Shown here: positions 1 through 8,966 of the stretch, one piece after another
How the letters are laid out: each line of letters starts with the position of its first letter
Numbering within the stretch: position 1 is the first letter of the stretch
Source: Planctomycetota bacterium
GTDB lineage: Bacteria; Planctomycetota; UBA1135; GCA-002686595
DNA length: 64,000 nucleotides
Assembly (NCBI GenBank): GCA_021413885.1
Contig: JAIOPM010000037.1
Coordinates: 95,059 to 159,058, forward strand
Reading direction: 5' to 3'
Translations under genes and position numbers: made by a program
Notes under the pieces: generated by a model
Told to the model about the DNA's origin: nothing
The model's database searches: none
Seen by the model: the letters and a program-made list of their open reading frames with translations, nothing else

Positions 1-672
1 TCCGACGTCACGTTCGAGATCCCGCCCGGCGCGACGGTCGCCGTCGTCGGCGCGACCGGAGCCGGGAAGTCGACGTTGGTCAACCTGCTGCTGCGTTTCT
101 ACGAGCCGACGAGCGGACGGATCACCGTCGACGGCATCGATCTGCGCGAGTGGGACCTCGGCGTCCTCCGCCGACGATTCGGACTCGTGTTGCAGGAAGA
201 CTTCCTCTTCGCGGGCACCGTGCGCGAGAATCTCGTGATGGGCCGCGACGAGATCGACGACGAAGTGCTCGCCGAGGCGCTCGAAGCGTCGCGCGCCGAG
301 CGCGTCGTCGCGTCGTTGAGCGGCGGCCTCGACTCGCCCGTCGCCGAACGCGGCGCGACGCTCTCGACCGGCGAACGCCAGTTGCTCGCGATCGCGCGCG
401 CGCTCGCCGGAAGGCCGGAGCTCGTCATCCTCGACGAAGCGACCGCCAGCGTCGACTCGACGACCGAAGCGCGCATCGAAGAAGCCCAACAGAGCCTGCT
501 CTCCGAGCGTAGTGCTCTCGTGATCGCCCACCGGCTGTCGACCGTGCGCCGCGCCGATCAGATCCTGGTGATGCACCGCGGGCGCATCCGCGAACGCGGT
601 CGCCATCAGGAGCTCCTGCGGCAACGCGGGATCTACGCTCGCCTCCACACCCTCCAATTCGCCGAAGCCTGA
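1..672 (+). CDS. ABC exporter ATP-binding domain, C-terminal part (5' end outside window)
   Basis: Only the nucleotide-binding domain is inside the window; frame 1 is open from the first base, so the gene begins upstream. It shows Walker A (GATGAGKST, residues 17-25 of the visible part), a signature loop with the unusual form LSTGE instead of LSGGQ, Walker B with its glutamate (LVILDEATASVD) and the H-loop (VIAHRLSTV). Order and spacing fit the C-terminal half of an MsbA/ABCB-type exporter half-transporter, which carries its membrane domain N-terminally and exports lipids, peptides or drugs using ATP. The substrate cannot be told. The stop lies 4 bases before the next gene, a parvulin-type chaperone, so the two are probably cotranscribed and may both serve envelope export. 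Confidence 0.9.
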   Translation, partial: SDVTFEIPPGATVAVVGATGAGKSTLVNLLLRFYEPTSGRITVDGIDLREWDLGVLRRRFGLVLQEDFLFAGTVRENLVMGRDEIDDEVLAEALEASRAERVVASLSGGLDSPVAERGATLSTGERQLLAIARALAGRPELVILDEATASVDSTTEARIEEAQQSLLSERSALVIAHRLSTVRRADQILVMHRGRIRERGRHQELLRQRGIYARLHTLQFAEA

Positions 673-676
673 CGCG

Positions 677-2578
677 ATGCCCATGCTCGAAAGCCGTTTC
701 ACTCGTTTGCTCGTCGTCTGCGGGGCGTGGTTCGCGTTCGGCGCTTTCGCTCGCGCCGCGGGCTCCGACGAAATCGCCCTGCGCATCAAGTGGGGCGACC
801 AGACGTCGACCGTGACGCGCGACGAGTTCGCGAACTGGGCGTTGCTCTGGCGCGGCGAGTACATCGCGCAGGACTTCGCGCGCGCGCGCGGCCTCGCGCA
901 GGTCGCAGAGCAAGCGGGCGTGCGGATCACGCAGGCGGAAGTCGAAGCCGCCCTCGACGCGGAACTCGCCGAGCGGATCGAGGGCGCGTTCAGCGGCAGC
1001 CGCGGCGATTGGCTCGCCGAGCTCGATCAATCCGATCGCACCGAGGCCGGTTACCGCGCGATGCGCCGTCTGCAGATCCGCGAGGAGCTCTTCGTGCAGC
1101 GCATGGTCGGCGACAAACGCAAGGACGATCCGCTCGCGTTGGAGCGCGCGTTCGAGCTGCGGTACGGGCGCGGCGGGCGCCGGCTCGAGCTCGACGTGAT
1201 TCGCATCGACGTCGTCGCGCAGATCGCGGAAGGCGTCGACAACGTCGAACGGCTGCGTCTCGAGGAACTGGCGCGCCGCGCCGGCTTCGAGCGCGCGAAA
1301 GCGCTCGCCGACCAAGCGCACGCGGGCGCCGATTTCGCCGAGCTCGCGCGCAAGAACTCCGACGACGCGAAGACGCGCGGCGCGGGCGGCCGCGTCGAAG
1401 GCTTCTTCGAACCGCGCTTCTGGCCCGACGCCGCGCTCGACGCGCTCGCCGCGCTCCAGGAAGGCGCGATCTCGGAGCCGATCTTCGCGGTCGGCGATTG
1501 GTTCGTCGTGCGCGCGCGCCGCGTCGTCGTCACGCGCATCGACGAGGTGCGCGACGAGCTCAAGGCGATCATCGCGCGTACGCGGCCGTCGACCGACGAA
1601 GTCGCGGCGTACGCGAGCTCGCTGCAGATCGACGCGGCGGTGACGCTAGAGCCCGCGCTGTGGAACACCCGCGAGCGCTCGCCGAACGACATCGTGTTCC
1701 GCGTCGGCGGCGCCCCGGTGACGCGCGCGGAGTTCATCGCGTACGCGATGCCCTCGCGCGCCGAGAGCATGGAGGCCTCGTTCCTCGAGCAGTGGTGGGT
1801 CGCCGAGAAGGCGCGCCGCGCCGGCGTCGTCGTCGACGACGCGCAGATCCAGTCGCGCGTCGACGCGGACCTCGAGCAACGCATTCGCGACCTGTACCTC
1901 GGCAACCGCGAGAAGTGGTTGCAGGAACTCAAGCGCCAAGGCCGGACCGAGGAGAGCTACCAACGCGAACAACGCGTCAAGGCGCGGATCGATCTGCTCG
2001 GCGACCTCACGCTCGCGAAGGAGCGCGTGCCGACCGAAGCCGACCTGCGGCGCGCGTGGGAAGCGCGCTACGGCAAGGACGGACGCAAGGTCGAGGTGCG
2101 CATGCTCGCGAAGCGCTTCGACCTGCCGGTGTTCCATGAAGAGGTGCCGCGCGAGCGCTACGACGAACTCGTACGCGCGAAGCGTGCCGAGGTGCGCGAG
2201 AAGCTGCTCGCGTTGCGCCGCCGCGCGTTGGCCGGCGAGGACTTCGCGAAGCTGGCGGCGGCCGAGAGCGACGACGTCGAGACCAAGGCGACCGGCGGCG
2301 CGTTCCCGGGCGGTTGGCGCGACGGGCGTTGGTCGTTCGAACTCGCGACCACGGTGCGCGCTCTCTCCGTCGGCCAGATCACCGAACCGCTCGAGACCCC
2401 GGAGACGTTCGCGATCTTCCGCCTCGAGAGCGAAGTCGTGACGCCGTTCGAGAAGGTGCGCGCGGAGATCGAGAAGGCGCTGCACGCCGATCGGCCGGCT
2501 CCCGCGGAACGCGCGAGCTGGATCAACGTCGGCATGCGCGAGCTGTCGGTGACGGTCGAGCCCGGCCTCTATCGCTGA
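677..2578 (+). CDS. Secreted SurA/PrsA-like protein with two parvulin (PpiC) domains
   Basis: A 633-residue protein with an N-terminal hydrophobic export signal (about residues 8-28). It is made of two similar halves. Each has a helical chaperone-like segment followed by a parvulin peptidyl-prolyl isomerase domain, seen as GADFAELARKNSDDA with a following GG turn in half one and GEDFAKLAAAESDD with KATGGAFPGGW in half two. The segments before each domain also match (VTRDEFANWA and VTRAEFIAYA; LAELDQSDRTEAGYR and LQELKRQGRTEESYQ), so the gene probably arose by internal duplication. Family members fold or escort proteins across the periplasm. ATG at 677 and ATG at 683 are both possible; neither has a clear ribosome site. 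It follows the ABC exporter by 4 bases, and its end overlaps the convergent gene by 10 bases. Confidence 0.82.
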   Translation: MPMLESRFTRLLVVCGAWFAFGAFARAAGSDEIALRIKWGDQTSTVTRDEFANWALLWRGEYIAQDFARARGLAQVAEQAGVRITQAEVEAALDAELAERIEGAFSGSRGDWLAELDQSDRTEAGYRAMRRLQIREELFVQRMVGDKRKDDPLALERAFELRYGRGGRRLELDVIRIDVVAQIAEGVDNVERLRLEELARRAGFERAKALADQAHAGADFAELARKNSDDAKTRGAGGRVEGFFEPRFWPDAALDALAALQEGAISEPIFAVGDWFVVRARRVVVTRIDEVRDELKAIIARTRPSTDEVAAYASSLQIDAAVTLEPALWNTRERSPNDIVFRVGGAPVTRAEFIAYAMPSRAESMEASFLEQWWVAEKARRAGVVVDDAQIQSRVDADLEQRIRDLYLGNREKWLQELKRQGRTEESYQREQRVKARIDLLGDLTLAKERVPTEADLRRAWEARYGKDGRKVEVRMLAKRFDLPVFHEEVPRERYDELVRAKRAEVREKLLALRRRALAGEDFAKLAAAESDDVETKATGGAFPGGWRDGRWSFELATTVRALSVGQITEPLETPETFAIFRLESEVVTPFEKVRAEIEKALHADRPAPAERASWINVGMRELSVTVEPGLYR

Positions 2579-4497
2579 GCCGCGGCGCGGACCTCGCGCG
2601 CGAGCCGCACGAGTTCCTCGTCGTCCGGCGTGCGCGTCGCCAACGCCTCGAGCAGCCCCGCGGCCTCGACCAGCCCGGCGCGTCGACGCGTCGCGTCCGC
2701 GTCCCCCATCGCGCGATTCGCGAGCGAGACGGCGAGACGCCGTGCGACGTCGGGATCCTCGGGATCGAAGTCGCGCGCGACGCGGTAGTCGCGCTCGGCG
2801 GCGGCGAAGTCGCCTTGGAATTGACGGATCGCGCCGCGCAACTTGGTCAGACGGAAGCGCTCTTGGGGATCGGCGCGCGCTTCGACGGCGTCGAGCGACG
2901 CGACGATGCGGTCGAGTTCCGTTCGCGCGCGCGCCGCGTCGGCCGCCGCGGACTTCGGTTCGTCCAGCACGCGCCGCGCGAGGCGCCACTCGATGTCGGC
3001 GAGCAGCAACGCCGCGCGCGGCGTGCCGGGATAGCGCACGGCGAGCGCCTCGCCGAGCGAACGCGCGCGCACCAGATCGCCGCCGTCGGAGATCAGGATC
3101 GTCGCGAGGTTGTAGTCGCGCTCGTCGAGGTCGCGCTGACGCGCGCCCGAGTCGAACGTCGGCACCAGCACGAGCGGCGCGGCGACCAACACGCACGCGA
3201 ACACGAGGCCGCGTCGCACCGCGTCGCGCGTGAAGACGTGGACGAGCCAACCGCCCGCGAAGACCGCGAGCAGCGGCACGAGCACCAGCCGCGCGCGCTC
3301 GCTCATCACCGTCAACACGATCGTGCCGAGGTAGAGCGCGAACAGCGCGAGCGACGACCACGGGCTCGCGCGTCGCCGCAACCACGCAGCGGCGAGCATT
3401 CCTCCGACGCCCAACGTTCCGACGAGTCCGAAACCGAGCAGCGGCGCGCGCAGCAACGGCACCCACGCCGCATCCCACTCGAGGAAGTGGTTGTCCGGTA
3501 CTTCGTACGTACCGAGCGCGAGCCTGAACTTGCGCCACAACGCCCGCAGATGGAACGCGGGCTGCGCGGCCATCGAGCGCAGCGTCTCGCTCGCCCAGAA
3601 CGAACTCGTCTCGGCCGCGTCGAGCGCACGTCCGCTCCGGCGCTCCGCCTCGTGGCGCCAATCGGCCGCTTCGTACTTCGGGATGCCGCGCACCCAATCG
3701 AATTCCTTCGCGACGCCGTACGGGTTGTCGAGGTTGTTGCCGCCGTAGAAGTTGGTCCCCGCGCCGCTGGTGGTCAGCACGAAGCGTCCGCCGACGACTT
3801 GGTTGCGCCGCGCGACCGGCAGCAGCACGCACGCCGCGCCGACGCCGACCAAGAGCGCGCCGACCACACCGCGGCGCCACGCGCGCTCGGTGCAGAACTC
3901 GACGACCACCGGCCACGCGACGAAGCACGGGATCAACACGAGCATGTTGCCGCGCAACAGCGCGCCGAACGCCGCGAGCGCACCGACGCTCCACCACGTC
4001 GCGGGTCGCTTCGAGTCGCTCGCGCTCGCGAGCGTCCACGCGAAGCCGACGAACAACGGCAGGAACACGTTCTCCTTCAACAGCAACACCGGGAACCACA
4101 CCGCCGCTCGGTGCAACGCGAAGAGCGCCGCGGCGCAGAGTCCGGCGCCCGGGCCGAAGAGCCTGCGCGCCAAGCCCGCGACCAGCAGCGTCGTCAACGC
4201 GCCGAGCACGACCTGCGCGCGACGAGCGCACTCGCGCTGGTGCGTCGGATCGCCGCCGACCGCGGCGTACAACGCCCCGAGCGCGTACGGATACCCGGGC
4301 TCCTGGAAGAAGATGTCGCGGCCGAGCCACTCGCCCGACGCGATCTCGCGCGCCCAACGGTCGTAGCTCTGCTCGTCGATCACCGGCCGATCGGCGAGCG
4401 GGTGCGAGCGCTCGTACTGCGCCACCACGGTCCAGCGTACGCCGAACGCCAACGCGACGATCAGGGCCAGCAGCGCGCTCTCGAGCTTCTTCGACAC
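2569..4497 (-). CDS. Membrane glycosyltransferase (GT39/ArnT-like) with C-terminal TPR-like tail
   Basis: 642 residues from a GTG start at 4497, chosen because it is the first start after the preceding gene's stop and is followed at once by a membrane helix. The first part has about ten hydrophobic segments. An early acidic loop (DEQSYDRWAREIASG) followed by FFQEPGYPYALGALY is typical of GT-C enzymes of the dolichyl-phosphate-mannose/ArnT type, which move a sugar from a lipid carrier. After the last helix (about residue 430) comes a soluble tail of roughly 200 residues with degenerate helical repeats (DFAAAERDYRVARDFDPEDP) resembling tetratricopeptides. It sits downstream of a family 2 glycosyltransferase and a radical SAM protein on the same strand, suggesting an envelope glycan pathway. 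Acceptor and donor are unknown. Confidence 0.75.
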   Translation of the reverse strand: MSKKLESALLALIVALAFGVRWTVVAQYERSHPLADRPVIDEQSYDRWAREIASGEWLGRDIFFQEPGYPYALGALYAAVGGDPTHQRECARRAQVVLGALTTLLVAGLARRLFGPGAGLCAAALFALHRAAVWFPVLLLKENVFLPLFVGFAWTLASASDSKRPATWWSVGALAAFGALLRGNMLVLIPCFVAWPVVVEFCTERAWRRGVVGALLVGVGAACVLLPVARRNQVVGGRFVLTTSGAGTNFYGGNNLDNPYGVAKEFDWVRGIPKYEAADWRHEAERRSGRALDAAETSSFWASETLRSMAAQPAFHLRALWRKFRLALGTYEVPDNHFLEWDAAWVPLLRAPLLGFGLVGTLGVGGMLAAAWLRRRASPWSSLALFALYLGTIVLTVMSERARLVLVPLLAVFAGGWLVHVFTRDAVRRGLVFACVLVAAPLVLVPTFDSGARQRDLDERDYNLATILISDGGDLVRARSLGEALAVRYPGTPRAALLLADIEWRLARRVLDEPKSAAADAARARTELDRIVASLDAVEARADPQERFRLTKLRGAIRQFQGDFAAAERDYRVARDFDPEDPDVARRLAVSLANRAMGDADATRRRAGLVEAAGLLEALATRTPDDEELVRLAREVRAAAQR

Positions 4498-4529
4498 GTG
4501 CGAGAGGATGCCGCGTCGCGGCGCCGCGC

Positions 4530-5585
4530 TCAACGGCGCGCGGTGCGCCACGCGTCGGAGAGCGACTCCCGGCGTTCCGCGCGCGACGCGCGCACGATCA
4601 CCGCGAGGAGTTTCGCGAGGCGGCGGCCGACCGGGCTCGCGAGAAACGCGAGCAGGAGGACCGCGACCGCGGCCGCGACGCGCGGTCCGCCGAACGAGTA
4701 CGCCGCGAGCGGCGCGAGCACGAGGCCGAACGCGACCAACCACGGTGCCGCGAGCGGCAGCCGGCGATAGCACGCGAAGTGCAGACGATCGACGAGCCCG
4801 GCCCGTGTCGCGCGCTCGACCACGCGCGGATCGCCGACGCATTGCACGTACGCGCGCGCGCGGCGGAGCTCTTGCGCTCTGCGCGCTTCGCCCGCGGGAG
4901 CCTTGACCTCGAGGAACCGCGCGGAGGGAACGAGTTCGATCCGCGCGCCGGGCCGCAGTGCCTGCATGCGCAGGTCGATGTCGTCCGCGGCGAGGCCGGG
5001 CGTCGGGCGCAGCTCGAGCGCGCGACGCCACGCGAGCAACTGACCGTGAACGCTGAGGAGGCGTCCGCTCTTCGATTCGAGCGCGCGCACGAGCGCCGTC
5101 CAACGGTCGTACGTCCCGCCGTCGTCGACCGCCGCGCGCGCGTCGGGCGCAGCGCCGTCGGCCGCGAGCTCGCGCACGAAGCGCTGCGCGCCGCACGCCA
5201 GCGCGAGCCGAGGCTCGCGCTCGAACGCCGCCGCGAGCGCGACCAACGCGCCGCGTTCGCAGATCACGTCCGCGTCGGTCAGCACGACGAGCTCGACATC
5301 GGACCCGAGTTCCGCGAGGCCGCTCGCGATCGCGCCGGCTTTGCCGGGGGAGAGCGTGTTCGCAACGACGCGCACCTCGACGTCCGAGCGCTCGGCGAAA
5401 AGTCGCGCCGCTGCACGCCGCGCGAGTTCCGCGGTCCCGTCGCGCGAGCCGTCGTCGATCACGACCACACGCTGCACGGCGGGCGACGCGGGCCAGTCGA
5501 GGCGCGCGAGGTTGGCGAGCTTGCGCTCGACGACGGCGGCCTCGTCGCGGCACGGCACGAGGACGCCAAGCACGCCGCGCGTCAT
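4530..5585 (-). CDS. Family 2 glycosyltransferase, membrane-associated
   Basis: 351 residues with the GT-A fold signature of family 2 transferases: an N-terminal VLVPCRDEAAVVERKLANL, then VVVIDDGSRDGTAE, then the metal-binding region VVLTDADVICERG, and a later acceptor-side acidic motif ADDIDLRMQAL. The C-terminal quarter holds two hydrophobic segments (LAAPWLVAFGLVLAPLAAY and VAAAVAVLLLAFLA) that anchor it to the membrane. These enzymes use nucleotide-activated sugars to build polysaccharides or glycolipids. The ATG at 5585 overlaps the stop of the upstream radical SAM gene in an ATGA, so translation is probably coupled. The sugar cannot be inferred. Confidence 0.85.
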   Translation of the reverse strand: MTRGVLGVLVPCRDEAAVVERKLANLARLDWPASPAVQRVVVIDDGSRDGTAELARRAAARLFAERSDVEVRVVANTLSPGKAGAIASGLAELGSDVELVVLTDADVICERGALVALAAAFEREPRLALACGAQRFVRELAADGAAPDARAAVDDGGTYDRWTALVRALESKSGRLLSVHGQLLAWRRALELRPTPGLAADDIDLRMQALRPGARIELVPSARFLEVKAPAGEARRAQELRRARAYVQCVGDPRVVERATRAGLVDRLHFACYRRLPLAAPWLVAFGLVLAPLAAYSFGGPRVAAAVAVLLLAFLASPVGRRLAKLLAVIVRASRAERRESLSDAWRTARR

Positions 5586-6670
5586 CGCCCCACGCTCTTC
5601 GCGATCAAACGCGGCCAGTTCTTCGGATCGAAGAGCACGTTGTCCGCCTGCGCGCACTCCCACGTGCACTTGCAGCGCGTGGAGACGATCTCGCGCCGCA
5701 GGTCGACGGCGGCCTTCGACTGCCACAGACGCTCGAGGTCCCACTCGACGTCGTTCAGGTTGCCGATCTCGCGCCCGAGGATCTCGCACGGATGCACCGC
5801 GCCGCTCTCGAAGATCACCGCGGAGAGTTCCGCGGCGGTGCACGGCGTGAAGCCGCTGTCGTCGCCGCGCGCTTGGCGTTCGACGCGTTCGTACATCAGC
5901 TCGTCGCGCGCGACGGCGAGCTTGGCGAGCGGGAAGTCGAAGTACGGCAAGCGACGTTCGCGCACCAAGCGCGTCTTGGTCGCGACGAGCTCGCGGTAGC
6001 GATCGGGATCGACGACCAGGAGGTGCGTCTCCATCGCGGTCCCGCGCGCGAGGTTGAGCGTCACGTTGTCGGGGTGCAGCTCGTCGACGAGTTCCTCGAG
6101 GTGCGCGGCGAGGATGTGCTGGTTCTCCGACGTCAGCGTCACCAGGATGCCGACGCCGAGGCGCGCGTGACGCGTCTGCTGCTCCTTCAAGCGCCGCACG
6201 GTCGCCTTCGAGCGCGCGTGACCGCCGGGCACCTGGCGGATCGAATCGTGGATCGCCTCGGGGCCGTCGAACGACACCGACACCGACAGGTAGAGGTCGG
6301 GGTTCTCGGCGAGGATGCGCTCGATCGCGTCGTGCATCCGGTCCTCGACCAAGCCGTTGGTCGGGATCGCGAGGTGGCGCAGACCGTGGCGGCCGAACGC
6401 GAGCGCGAGGTCGGCGACATCGGCGCGCAGGAAGGGCTCGCCGCCGCCGAAGCTCACCCACAGCAGCGGCCCCATGCGCGCGGCGGAGTCGGCGAGGCGC
6501 TGGACCTGTTCGACGCTCGGGCCGGGAACCGCAGCGGCGACCTCGCGCCAGTGGAAGCAGTGGCGGCACCGCGCATTGCAGCGACCGGTGACGAACAGCG
6601 TCAGGTGCAGCGGCGGGCCGGAGCGCTTCAGGACGCGCGCGGCGAAAGGCAGATAGCGCAGAGCGTTCAC
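5582..6670 (-). CDS. Radical SAM protein with SPASM-like C-terminal cysteines
   Basis: 362 residues. The radical SAM cluster motif CNARCRHC lies at residues 31-38, followed by the SAM-binding glycine stretch SFGGGEPFLRADV. The C-terminal third has more cysteines (TPCTAAE, HPCEIL, CKCTWEC) in the pattern of a SPASM/twitch domain that binds an auxiliary iron-sulfur cluster. Such proteins modify peptides, sugars or cofactors by radical chemistry. The gene heads a minus-strand run with two glycosyltransferases, first by a 4-base overlap, which hints at a modified glycan or glycoprotein, but the substrate is unknown. No peptide precursor gene is visible beside it. Confidence 0.85.
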   Translation of the reverse strand: MNALRYLPFAARVLKRSGPPLHLTLFVTGRCNARCRHCFHWREVAAAVPGPSVEQVQRLADSAARMGPLLWVSFGGGEPFLRADVADLALAFGRHGLRHLAIPTNGLVEDRMHDAIERILAENPDLYLSVSVSFDGPEAIHDSIRQVPGGHARSKATVRRLKEQQTRHARLGVGILVTLTSENQHILAAHLEELVDELHPDNVTLNLARGTAMETHLLVVDPDRYRELVATKTRLVRERRLPYFDFPLAKLAVARDELMYERVERQARGDDSGFTPCTAAELSAVIFESGAVHPCEILGREIGNLNDVEWDLERLWQSKAAVDLRREIVSTRCKCTWECAQADNVLFDPKNWPRLIAKSVGR

Positions 6671-6739
6671 GGCGACCTGTCAGTCTATGCGATCGGCGCG
6701 CGCCGACGGCCGAGCTCGCGACTCGGTCCGTGAAAAGGA

Positions 6740-6775
6740 CGGCGGCGCCGCGCTCCTAGGAGCGCGACGCCGCCG
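6740..6775 (-). terminator. Palindromic terminator-like hairpin after the VCBS protein gene
   Basis: Two 18-base arms (6740-6757 and 6758-6775) are reverse complements with one mismatch and no spacer between them. On the minus strand the hairpin starts 26 bases after the stop at 6801 and is followed by a short T-rich stretch (TCCTTTTCA). It therefore looks like an intrinsic terminator of the FG-GAP protein gene. Confidence 0.6.
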
Positions 6776-6800
6776 CGAAAGCAAAGTCAGCGAGTTCGCG

Positions 6801-8966
6801 CTATTGGATCGTGAACTCGATGCCTTCGGTCAGGCCCGTGTTGTTCGGGGCGGCGATGCCGTTGTCGCGCGACCAGTACTGGCCGTCGACCTTGACGCCG
6901 GCGATCAGCGCCGGGTTCACACCCGAGAACATGTAGGCGTTGAAGTCGAACGTGTACTGACCCGAGCAGTCGTTCGGCGGAGGATTGCCGTTCGAGCCCT
7001 GGACAGCCGTACGCTTGGTCGGCGGCTTGATGCAGAGCAGTCCGCCTTGGAAGGCGGCCGCCTGACGGCCGGCAAGCGAGTAGAAGAACAGGCCCGACTT
7101 GTTGTTGAGCACGTTCGTCGCGAGCACGTTGAAGCCAGTCGGCGCGCCGGCGGTCGGAGTGCCGGTGAAGCCGATCTGCGGGTAGCAACCCTTGCTGTTG
7201 ACCTTCGCGGTGCAGTACACCGCGACACCACCCGCGCCGCCGGCCGTGAAGCAACGGTCGAAGGAGCTCGACGTGTTGCCGTAACGGTCGCTCGACTCGA
7301 CGTGGTAGCAGATGTCGCCCGAGGTCGCGCCCGGGATCTCACCGCGGAACACGTTGGAACCCGCCCACTTCATCGGCACCGAGGTGTAGGGGCCGGCGTT
7401 GACGCTGTACTTCAGCGTGTGGGTCTCTTGCGCAGTGATGTAGAACGACTCGTTGTCGTAGATCAGCGCGCGGATGACCGTCGGGTTCGCACCGACCAGA
7501 CGCGACGCAGCAGCTTCGACCTTGAAGATGCGCGGCGCGTGCGTGTCGATCGTGTTGGTGCTGTTCTTGAGGAAGTTGTTGGCACCGCCGCCATCCTCGG
7601 CCGTCATGATGTCTTGGTCGCCGTCGTTGTCGACGTCGGCCGAGGCCGCCGCGAGCGATTGCTCGCCGTTGCTCGGGACGACCGTGCCGGCCGGCGCGAA
7701 CGACAGCGTGTAGCTCGGTGCGCCGCTGTTGATGTACATGCGGTTGACGCTGGCGAACGCGGCGATGAAGCAGTCGAGGTCGCCGTCGTTGTCGTAGTCC
7801 ATCCACTCGGGCTCGTTGTCGTCGTTGCTCGAGCTGGTCTGCGCGACGGGAGCCGAGAACACACCGCTGCCGTTGTTCTTGTAGTAGGCGTCGGTGAAGT
7901 TCAGCCAGTTGAGGCCGTAGATGTCGAGGTCACCGTCGTTGTCCATGTCACCGAGCTCCTGCTCGTAGTGACCGCCGCCGGTCGACCAGCCCGCGGGCAG
8001 GCTCGAGTTCGCGGTATCGCGGAAGGACAGCGTGCCGCCGTTCTCCTGGAAACGGTTGGTGAAGATACGCGGCTGTTCGTTGCGCGCGCCTTGGAGGATG
8101 TCGAGGTCGAAGTCGCCATCGAGGTCGCCGAGCTCGATGCCGAGCGGGGTGTCGGCGATGTCGCAGAACGTACCCGTGGTGTTGGTGGTCGACTGGGACA
8201 TCGTGCCTTCGCACCAGAGGCCGGGGTTGCCGTTGGCGATCGTCTGTCCGCTCAGCTGGAAGCCGCTCGGGTTGAATTCGCTGAAGAAACCGTTGCCGTC
8301 ATTCAGGAACATGCGCGAGGGCACGTTGCCTGCAAACGTCCCGCCGTACGTCGAGTGGGCCAGGTCCATGTCGCCGTCGTTGTCGAGGTCGCCGAACGCG
8401 CAGAAGCACGACCAGTCGATGAAGCCTCCGCTGCCGACGACGAAACTCGGCGCAACCGAAGAGCCGGCACCGCCGAGGCCGACCCACCGGGTCGACGTCT
8501 GGTCGGTGTACACGCCGAGCGTGCCGCCCTGCGCATTGCCCATGTTGACCCACCAACGGTTCGACTGGTTGGAGTTGGTCGACGTGTTGGAGATGTAGAG
8601 GTCGGCGTCACCGTCGTTGTCGATGTCGACGAACTCGACGTCACGGCTGTCGTCGGAGACGACAGGGAACATCGTCGAGGTCGTGTCGGTGAAGAAGCCG
8701 ACCGTTCCGCCTTGCGCGCCACCGTTGTTGCGCCACATGCGGTTCTGGTCGTTGCAACAGTCGCCGCCGTCGGCGAACGCGGCGTCGAAGTCACCGTCAC
8801 CGTCGACGTCGTCGAAGTTGACGCTCTCGGTGAAGGAGTTGTTGAAGGGGTTTCCCGAGGGGATTTGGCCCGGCGTGTTGATGAGGACCTGCGCCGACGC
8901 TTGCGTGGCGAGGCCGATCACACCGAGTGCCGAGCCGAAGGCGAGGCGACGAAAGTGGACGTGCAT
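6801..8966 (-). CDS. Secreted FG-GAP/VCBS repeat protein with conserved C-terminal domain
   Basis: 721 residues from the ATG at 8966, which gives a normal signal peptide ending ATQASAQ at about residue 26; the frame is open further upstream but lacks a signal there. At least seven calcium-binding FG-GAP/VCBS loops are visible, for example DVDGDGDFD (53-61), DIDNDGDADL (114-123), DLDNDGDMDL, DLDGDFDLDI, DMDNDGDLDI, DYDNDGDLDC and DVDNDGDQDI, which normally form a beta-propeller. A beta-sandwich-like segment follows (about 478-575). The last 138 residues (584-721) hold four cysteines (585, 594, 645, 667) and motifs such as YCTAKVNS, PPTKRT and QYWSRD. The same domain ends the protein at 62180-63415. 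Probably surface-exposed or secreted; ligand unknown. Confidence 0.85.
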   Translation of the reverse strand: MHVHFRRLAFGSALGVIGLATQASAQVLINTPGQIPSGNPFNNSFTESVNFDDVDGDGDFDAAFADGGDCCNDQNRMWRNNGGAQGGTVGFFTDTTSTMFPVVSDDSRDVEFVDIDNDGDADLYISNTSTNSNQSNRWWVNMGNAQGGTLGVYTDQTSTRWVGLGGAGSSVAPSFVVGSGGFIDWSCFCAFGDLDNDGDMDLAHSTYGGTFAGNVPSRMFLNDGNGFFSEFNPSGFQLSGQTIANGNPGLWCEGTMSQSTTNTTGTFCDIADTPLGIELGDLDGDFDLDILQGARNEQPRIFTNRFQENGGTLSFRDTANSSLPAGWSTGGGHYEQELGDMDNDGDLDIYGLNWLNFTDAYYKNNGSGVFSAPVAQTSSSNDDNEPEWMDYDNDGDLDCFIAAFASVNRMYINSGAPSYTLSFAPAGTVVPSNGEQSLAAASADVDNDGDQDIMTAEDGGGANNFLKNSTNTIDTHAPRIFKVEAAASRLVGANPTVIRALIYDNESFYITAQETHTLKYSVNAGPYTSVPMKWAGSNVFRGEIPGATSGDICYHVESSDRYGNTSSSFDRCFTAGGAGGVAVYCTAKVNSKGCYPQIGFTGTPTAGAPTGFNVLATNVLNNKSGLFFYSLAGRQAAAFQGGLLCIKPPTKRTAVQGSNGNPPPNDCSGQYTFDFNAYMFSGVNPALIAGVKVDGQYWSRDNGIAAPNNTGLTEGIEFTIQ

